64,000 nucleotides of DNA from assembly GCF_963675165.1 (NCBI RefSeq), contig NC_087379.1, positions 4,357,442-4,421,441 of the forward strand. Direction: 5' to 3'. The notes beneath the pieces were generated by a model, which ran no database searches, was not told where the DNA came from, and saw only the letters and a list, made by a program, of their open reading frames with translations. Below, piece by piece: positions 56,529 to 64,000 of this stretch. Position 1 is the first letter of the stretch, and each line of letters opens with the position of its first letter. The stretch comes from Halichondria panicea (lineage: Eukaryota; Porifera; Demospongiae; Suberitida; Halichondriidae). The position numbers and the translations under genes were made by a program.

Positions 56529-59500
56529 ATGGCTCACAGAGAGATTTCACTGTTTCTAAAGTACCCAGGGCCTCCAGTAGCTCTGCAAAGGCTGCAACAC
56601 AGCTTCTTAGAGTGTGTGATTGAGTACAAGATGGGTAAGTAGCTATAAATGTTTAATAGCATAATTATATTTAAAACAAGTGAAATTGGCATTCATTATC
56701 AGGTTACAAATGCTGTGGCTTCATAATGTGGCGTAGCTGATCACACATGCACCCACTTATAAGTCATCCATGCTCACTATTGCTCGTGCAGGTTCAACAA
56801 ATGAGTTGCAGACTGTTCCACCATCTCAATTGAGGTCAGCCTACCAGTTAAAAGGCACTGCCATGCTAGTCGATGATGAGCTAGTCGTACAGTTTGTACC
56901 TAAAAATGCTGGACTCCACTCAGTGCGTATCTTTAGTGATACGAGGGAAGTTTGCCGACCAATAGCCTTCATCATCAATCAAAACAGCGACGTGGAGACT
57001 ACACCATACGATAAACCAGTAAATGTTACTTCTTCCCTTTTCAAGACCCCTCCTCAAAGCCAGCCATCATATCAAACTGCTATGCCTTCTCCACCTCAGC
57101 AGTACAGTCCCCCAGAGCAGTACAGCCCTCCGAGCGTCTCCCAAAGAGAATCCTCCGTGATGTCACAGATGCAAGACAGAGACAGTTTCTGGCAGAATTA
57201 CCCCACCGATCCCACTGCTGCTGGATTCCAAGCACCGGTCACACATCAAACTTCCCCACAACACAGGGTGTCGGGTAACATGGCAAGACAGAGTTATGTA
57301 AGTTCTACTCCACTTGCTGGAAGACCCATTTCCGTTGGTCCAATGGACGAAGCTGCCTATGCAGGTGACCTTTTCACGAGCAAGCCTGAAAATAACACTT
57401 TCAGTTCTCTGTATGCTGCAAAGAAGAGAGGACAGCAAGTTGGTACAAGAAAGGCATTCATGGAAGTTGACCACACTCGAGTGATGACACAAGACACATT
57501 CAAGATGTTGGAGAAGGATATTGATGCAGTGGTCACTAGAGGACACAAGGGAAAGCAAAGGTGATACCGTAGTGCTAGCATTATGTGAGCATGTGTTTTG
57601 GCTAATTTTAAGGCTCCGAAACCATAATTTTATGCGGTTAACTCATTTCCCGATTAAACGCGGTGATTTCAGTGGTATTTTACAGGCCCGACTAAAAGCC
57701 ATTTAATTGTTGTGTACAGCAGGATAGCCGTTAGCATCACATAAAGAGCGTTAGTTAGATATAGTACATTTCTAGCACTACGGTATTCTATCAGCAGTTC
57801 ACTATAGCTACCAACATAATTATAGGTGGTACATATTACTTTATTATTAATGAGCAACTTAATTATACCACGTTGAGACGGGAGCTGATTACCGCCAAAA
57901 TTAGAGGTGTCGTTTTTTTACAGAGGTGCATTTTCTAGAGAGGTAAATTTTTCAGAGAGGTTTGTTTTTCAGAGAGCCTATTTCAGCCAATTCCACCCAT
58001 CAGATGGTCATGTGATTTGGTCACATGACACATTGCATATAGTGTGCAGTAGATCTACTTGCATTTCAGAAATTACTTTGTCCAGCGCTTGTTTGTGACC
58101 ACAAACTTATACTTCATGCACTTGTTAAAAAAAAAAGCCAGAGGAGACAGCTTTGTAAAATCACGTGTCATGTGACCAAATCACGTGATCATCTGATGGA
58201 TAGAGTTGGCTGAAAACACGCTCTCTGAAAAATGCACTTCAGAACGAACCTACTCTGTACAAAACGCACCTCTCCAAAATAATTACACCACCTTTTTTTT
58301 CAAAACGCACCTCTGCATAAAAAACGGCACTACCTAAACACACCTGTAAAAAAACCGGCACTACCTATTTTTGCAAAACGCACCTCTATACTTTTCATTG
58401 CTAATTTTTGGTAATCAGGGGTTGGTAGATTATGCTGGCATAATTTTGAGCATAATAGGCACATTTTTTGAGTTAGAATTATACTGGCATAATAGGCTAA
58501 CAATTATGAGGTAGGAAATACAGGTCAATACAAGTCATATAGTATACATAAATATAGTATACATGTGAACATTTGTAGGCCTGATGGTCGTGATGGAAGT
58601 ACTGATGATTATATTTATCTCCTTGGCATTCTGTTTTATATAGTGTTAATAAATTAATTATGGAGTCATGTGGCCATTATTTTATAGTTTGTGCGATGAC
58701 ATGGGATCTACGTCGTGCTTTGGAGGGATAATGTGGGAACTATGGGTGATTTGAAAAAATAATAATCAATTATAGGCAATTTGAAAGAATAATAGGCTGT
58801 TAACTTAAGCATAAAAGAATAATAGGTAATATCTCAAGCATAATTATTCTACCAACCCCTACATGCACCTCCCATACTTGAGTGCATAAACTCAGTTAAT
58901 GAGATAAGGTTTGTATAAAATCATACCACTTTCATATTCCAGTTACAGGTGCGCTATCTGTAGTAACAAGCTCAAAGCTTCAAAGATGATTGAGCTTGGG
59001 GAAGAAGGGTTCTGCGAACGCTGTTTCAGGAGGCAGTACATCTTGCGTAGTGCCATTGAGCATTTCATGGTCCCAAGCATTCAGGAATGTACAGTGGAAG
59101 TTCCAGGTATGTGAGATAATAGAGGTAACTTACACGTATTGAAAATTCAAATAGTGAACAAGAGAGCAACCAAGTTTGTCTCTAGCAGGAAAACAATGCC
59201 AAATGTCAATCTTCGAGGTAAGTGATGTGCTTTGATCCCTCTATAGCTTATAACCAGCTTACATTAGGGCTGGAACCAAATGAGATTAAGTATGCAATCA
59301 GCGAATTTAGGAAATTCTCTCCTGACGACAATGGTAAGTTCGTAATTTTTGTAATGATAATCAGTAACAAAGCAAATTCAAAACAGGTTGGATAACGAAG
59401 GCAGTGCTGCTACCCTTGATGAAAGCGTGCTTCTCTTATAACCTGGGTAACCAAGAGATAAAGTCCTTGCTGTCCAGTGAAGCTCTACAGTCAGTGGTTA

Positions 59501-60872
59501 GTAAGGCTGTATCACATTAAAATATAAGTCACCACTATAGAGCTCATGCAGCTTTGGCATAATTTAATGGTGATTGCGTGTATTGTAATTCACCTTTAGA
59601 TGACCAGCTTTGGGCTAGATGAAAGAGATGAAGTCCATGAGATTGAGTTTCTTGCTCTTGTGGCATTTTTGGCAAGAGAGCGGCAACGACTTAAATCTTC
59701 AAGCGATCCAAACAACAAATTCACCGGAGCAGATCTTCAAATGGCATATGCTTTCAAGAACCACTTTGAAGGACAAAAACCAGCTCAAGCTTCAAAGAAC
59801 CAAGTTGTTGCTTCAAGTGTCCAGCCCCCAGTCCAAACAAAACTGGCATACGCAACTCCTTTGCGTGACCAGTCGGCTCGATTTCGAACCAGCAGTGCTC
59901 CACCTCAAGGCTATACTTCGAAAGTGCCTCTTCGCAATCCAAATCCTCAATTGCTACAACAACGACAACAACAAGGAGAGAATCAAATGTACCCACGAGA
60001 TTCTTCTAGATCTGTGTATGCACAGTCCGGTTTGAGCCAAGCTAGTGGTAATCCTCCTGTAGCCGGACAGAGAGGCAGTGGACTGCTCTCACCTATTGCC
60101 CCACAACTGCCATCGGGATTTCGATCCAAGCCACCAAGTCAGCACGACTTCTCTGAGATCCAACAGCCACAAGCTCAGTTCCCACAGTTCTCACCAGAAA
60201 GAAGCTCTTTGGGTAAGGAGTCAATAGACATAATTTTATTGTGTATGTGCATTCGAGGGTAGGCATGAGGCTGGCCTGGGAAATTTGTATAAATACATTG
60301 GCGATGAAATTCGAAGCACGCTATACAATTAATACTCCCCCTTTAACAATGCAGTGTTCCCGCAGCAAGGCGGGCTAAGGCAGTCTGAAGGAGGCCTGCT
60401 GGCAGACCTACCTGAAGAGGATCAGGACGAATCTGAGATGCCTACCCTTCCTCCAAACAAGGACCCAGCGGGGCAAACTATCACCAACCCCCTTGGCAAC
60501 AAACGACAGGCAAACTCCAAACAGATGGTATGTTTAAAATGTATATAAAGTAGATCAATGGTGCAAGAGTCTGTTAAAAGGACACTGCTTTTGGTATTCA
60601 AATTCTGGGATAGAAAAGCCAAATTATGTTCCCAAAGTGCTATCTTGTCCTTTATTTCGCTACTGTGAGTTATGACTGACATATACAAAGTCAACATATC
60701 CGTGCGAAGAATTTACTCTTTCCCAGTGTTTTACAATTATAGCTATACGCGTCATAATCAATATAATATAATTATAGCTACAGAATGCAATTGACACGTC
60801 TCTTATTCAATTATTTAGATGGAGCAGTTGAAGCTGACTGGTGGCAGTGCTGACTCTTGGATGCTGTACTAG
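56529..60872 (+). CDS. Unrecognised protein: filamin-like region, four-Cys zinc knuckle, EF-hand-like region
   Basis: Eight exons with fitting phases: 56529-56634, 56792-57560, 58943-59106 (acceptor could be 6 bp later), 59247-59333, 59387-59496, 59600-60212, 60355-60527, 60819-60872; about 690 residues. Residues 1-115 end in a beta-rich stretch (ELVVQFVPKNAGLHSVRIF) like the end of a filamin/immunoglobulin repeat. A Pro/Gln/Ser-rich linker follows to about 292. Then CAIC and CERC form a C-x2-C-x17-C-x2-C zinc knuckle like half of a LIM domain. Next comes a helical region with two EF-hand-like loops (FSPDDNGWITKAVLL; LDERDEVHEIEFLAL) that lack some calcium ligands. The Pro/Gln-rich C-terminal part ends ADSWMLY. 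I do not recognise the family; a cytoskeletal scaffold is a guess. Confidence 0.7.
57880..58420. repeat. Large imperfect palindrome in intron 2
   Basis: The left half (57900-58015) contains AGAGGTGCATTTTCTAGAGAGG and GGTCATGTGATTTGGTCACATG. The right half (58165-58400) carries the reverse complement (CATGTGACCAAATCACGTGA; AAAACGCACCTCT repeated about five times). It is a foldback element with AGAGGTGCGTTTT-type subrepeats. It lies in intron 2 of the gene starting at 56529. Confidence 0.7.
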
Positions 60873-61509
60873 TGTACAACAGTATAGCTTAATTATAGCA
60901 CACGTCAGTCACACAACCCAGTTTCACAATAGTAACAGCATAATTATAACAAAGTACATGTAATTGTTGTTTATGTTAGTGCACTTCAAAGTCATGCAGT
61001 CTTTACTCTTTACTTTGTGCAAATTCAAAGTTATAATAATTATAGCTACACTTATAAAATATAAAACCTACGACTATGATGTCGCACATGAACGACATGA
61101 AATACTGTACAACTGGAAAATTTGGCGAATGAGCCATTTCAACCGACTTAATTTGGCGTCTCAGGCGTGGCTATACCAGCAATGACGTTGTGTCCACCGG
61201 AAAACTTTAAAATGGCAGTTTAAATTTGGCGATCTTTGGTAAAATCCGCCAAATCGGCAAATTAAAACATACACCAAATTTTTTTCGTACAGTAATATTT
61301 ACGGACAAGGCAAGATCTGAACACCAGAGTGACGTGTACCAGCACAACTGGTTCTCCACTATTCCAACAATAATAATAATTATTATACATGTAGGTTACT
61401 ATAAACAGAACGTTGCATATAAGTTTGTAATTACTCCACAAAGATGAATTAAAAGCAAATAAAAAAAAATATCCAATAAAATGTTCATTTGGAAGGGTAC
61501 ATAGAAATT
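60873..61509. other. Tail-to-tail spacer
   Basis: Between the stop codons of the unrecognised gene (60872) and SZRD1 (61510). No exon seen. Short inverted TTTGGCGAATGAGCC-like and ATCCGCCAAATCGGC-like segments lie at about 61120-61265. Confidence 0.55.
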
Positions 61510-63738
61510 TCAAGAAGTTTTTGTGAATCCTTTAGAGCCATTTGGACCTCTGCAAGAAACGTTAGGCATAAATCTGACTGTTCACTACCATACTATAGAA
61601 CTTACGAGTACCGTATAAGCTCGTGCCACATTAAAATAATGACGCTGGGTAAATGTGACTGTATTCAGAGATGGAAAATTAGTTTTGAGGCTGGATGGTG
61701 TGTCTTTAGAGGGCCGCCTTCTAATAACAGCTTTTCCAACCTCCTAATACGGCCATCTTTACCAGCGTAATTGTTTTAATGTGGCGCCTTAAATAGAGCT
61801 TATACGGTGTTATAAGATATACGTAATAGATATAGCATGAGACCAAGTGTTTTATGAAATATACAGGGACAAGCTTGAGGGTGAGTTGTTTGTATATTGC
61901 ATAATACACAAGGAATCTCATGCTATTATGTGTTTAATATAAGACGACCTTACCAAAAACATGCCTTGAGGCTATGTGTGACCGTGTAAGTAATAACAAC
62001 ACGAAAGGGACTGTATGACTTTTATTAAACTTGACAACGCGATATAAATTCAGTATACATTCCACATCAAAATACAGAACGGAATTAATAGACTTACTTC
62101 GGCTGTCGATTGATTACGTCATTGTTGCTGGTCTTGACTGCACTACCAGCAGAGGTGGCTCTGCCCTGAGGCGGACTGTATGGAGGGTAGTCATGACATA
62201 TGTAGTGTACAGTGTGTACAGTAAAAACTCAAAGTGTAACATGCACTTTTACTTGCACAAGATGCACAGGACAGAGGTAATGACTCAATAGCTTAGACTA
62301 GGCCATTTTGCCATCTAATTACATTAATCATGTAATCGTTGTAATCGTGGAAAGGTGTGAACAGTGACAATTAACAATTATAGTTTATGTTTACCTGTTA
62401 GTTGACGATTCCCCTGATCGGTAATCAGAGCCTAAAATCCGTGCTCTGTGTGCAGAAAAACACAGTCAACCATAATACACATACACTGGGACCTCTACAA
62501 CCTAGCATATAAGCTATGTATAACACTACAATTGATGGTCTTTCCTACATTGTAATTGTAGGCAGTGTACCCAACCTTACCCCCCCTAAACCTTAAATCC
62601 TTAGACTGCAATCTTAATTCACACACCTAGCTGAAGCATACTCAGCCTCTCTCTCTGCAAGTGTCTTGTACTGCTTGGTAGAGGGGGCGTGTGCCGAGGT
62701 GGGGTGAGTGGGGGGTGACCCATCAGATTTACGCTTTAAGATCTTGATCTATGCATAGAAGGACTTTGAATACAAGAACCTACATGTACATGTACACGTA
62801 CATACATTATCAAGCAGCGAGAATTGGAGAATTTATAATAATAATACATGTACATGTAACACATGTATCTATTCTTCACGGTATCTCTACACTATTATGC
62901 ACAGGAACCTATAATTACGACAGCTTTATGTGCATAATTATACTGAGCACATGTAACGTAGTCCCATAAAAGTTACATGTGCTCAGTATATAATCTACTG
63001 CCACACTTACTGGTGCTACATACTCCGTCCGATCTGAGTCCTGTATCTTGAGGGGGAGTTGAGTCTGGGGTTCAGAGGTGGAGCTAGGTGGGGGGGCTTG
63101 GGTCTGCTCTGTGGGAGGTCGTGCCTTGATCTTCACCACTTTACTGTGTGGTGGCGTGGGTGAGGATAACCATTTAAATTCGTATTTTAGTGAATTCATA
63201 CACGGCTAGGCATTTAGAAGTACATGCACGTAGCACTACTAACATTACATGTACGATACATCACTGGTATGTGTAATTATTGCATGTATGCCTGCTTTGA
63301 TCAGAAAAAAGTACATAAACAAATATAATCCTAATATCACACACAAACATTAACGGTATTAGGGGGACACAAACCGCGCAAAGAAATACTGTATCAATAC
63401 ATCCCTAACTTACATGGGCTGTAACTGTTTATGTCGCTCTTCCATACGACGCTCTAACTCCTGGAGTATGTGTGTACAGTTAGGGTGATTGGCAGTATGA
63501 TACGTTCACATACTATCACGTAAACACATTGGTACTTTTACACAGTGTGCATGTGTGTTATTTCTAGTCTCGACCCATCTAAGTACCTGACAAGAAGTGT
63601 GTGTAGATCTATCAGAACCATGCATAATACATGTGTGAGCTTTGAACCTATTAATTTTATTAGACTTTCAAACAAGTCACTCACTTCAGTGTCAGCATCT
63701 TCCCAGTTGTCTACAACGCTTTCTTCTTCTTCAGCCAT
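61510..63738 (-). CDS. SZRD1: SUZ domain-containing protein SZRD1 homologue
   Basis: Seven exons, all phases fitting: 63685-63738, 63414-63460, 63011-63143, 62627-62748, 62395-62445, 62098-62175, 61510-61549; 174 residues (human about 152). The start MAEEEESVVDNWEDADTE matches the acidic SZRD1 N-terminus. ELERRMEERHKQ follows. The SUZ domain is spread over exons 3-5 (PLKIQDSDRTEYVAP, IKILKRKSDG, LAEREAEYASARARILGS). The C-terminal SUZ-C motif is split over the last two exons (NNDVINRQPK, GPNGSKGF), and the last exon codes for only 13 residues. SUZ and SUZ-C are short RNA-binding or RNA-granule-linked motifs. The upstream promoter is probably at the window's right edge. Confidence 0.93.
61611..61812. 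repeat. MITE-like element in the last SZRD1 intron
   Basis: Termini ACCGTATAAGCTCGTGCCAC and TTTTAATGTGGCG...AGAGCTTATACGGT are inverted over about 200 bp. Noncoding. Confidence 0.7.
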
Positions 63739-64000
63739 TGATACTGGTACTGTGTATGTGTGCAGACAACAGGGACCGCACACATATATCCAATTAAAGC
63801 ACACCTGCTTCTGAATTGAAGAGCACCCTCATGGCATAAAAAACTTTGTGAGTGAATTCCTGTACAACGTACGAACAAGGAGAATGGGAAAAAAGACAAA
63901 GGTGCCTATTCAATGTTTAAATCTCTATGCTTCTGTATAGAGGTCTATTTGTATAAAACAATCACATTGTGCCTGGCTAGTGAGTATAGTATAGTAGTCT
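63739..64000. other. Upstream flank of SZRD1, no further gene seen
   Basis: No exon is supported on either strand. It probably holds the SZRD1 5' UTR and promoter; I see no clear TATA box. Confidence 0.5.

Noticed and set aside
1..64000. tRNA, rRNA or CRISPR array
   Set aside because: I found no tRNA-like T-arm or A/B box pattern, no rRNA-like sequence and no regularly spaced repeat array with unique spacers.

Overview
The window looks like nuclear DNA from an early-branching animal, most likely a demosponge. The genes are split by short GT-AG introns (several of 50-150 bp), the DNA is AT-rich, and it is packed with small inverted-repeat elements. The recognisable genes are animal-type: myeloid leukemia factor, NIPSNAP, SZRD1, an ERI1-family exonuclease, and receptors with Death, ZU5 and UPA domains. 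The species assignment is inference; no rRNA or mitochondrial marker is present. Exons were joined by hand using reading phase and GT/AG signals.

Left part (1-19 kb), gene-poor. A decayed Ty1/copia element (1999-4949, minus) sits 10 bp beyond the stop codon of an intronless 362-codon gene (4960-6048, minus). That gene's predicted protein resembles bacterial alpha-helical pore-forming toxins. Between 6 and 19 kb I see only MITE-like repeats, a broken RecQ-type helicase, a small Cys-rich ORF and the 3' end of a LINE.

Middle (19-31 kb), two paralogous minus-strand genes. Both start with the same Cys-rich membrane-anchor exon, followed by Death and ZU5/UPA exons. The larger one also has a C-terminal Death domain and a duplicated, broken Death exon, and its layout resembles the intracellular part of UNC5.

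Right part (32-64 kb), gene-dense. A 12-exon minus-strand gene encodes a divergent CDC123/D123 ATP-grasp-like protein with an acidic insertion and a C-terminal CaaX box. It is head-to-head with MLF (plus). An ERI1-family exonuclease (plus) follows, tail-to-tail with NIPSNAP (minus). NIPSNAP spans almost 10 kb because its third intron holds a tandem duplication of a 12-TM-type transporter gene on the other strand. NIPSNAP is head-to-head with an unrecognised gene combining a filamin-like N-terminal region, a four-Cys zinc knuckle and an EF-hand-like region. That gene is tail-to-tail with SZRD1 (minus), which ends the window.

The most noteworthy items are the toxin-like gene, the CDC123-like protein with a predicted lipid anchor, the membrane-anchored Death-ZU5 pair, the nested transporter duplication with clustered substitutions, and the nested-palindrome MITE families that carry GCGCATGCGC sites.
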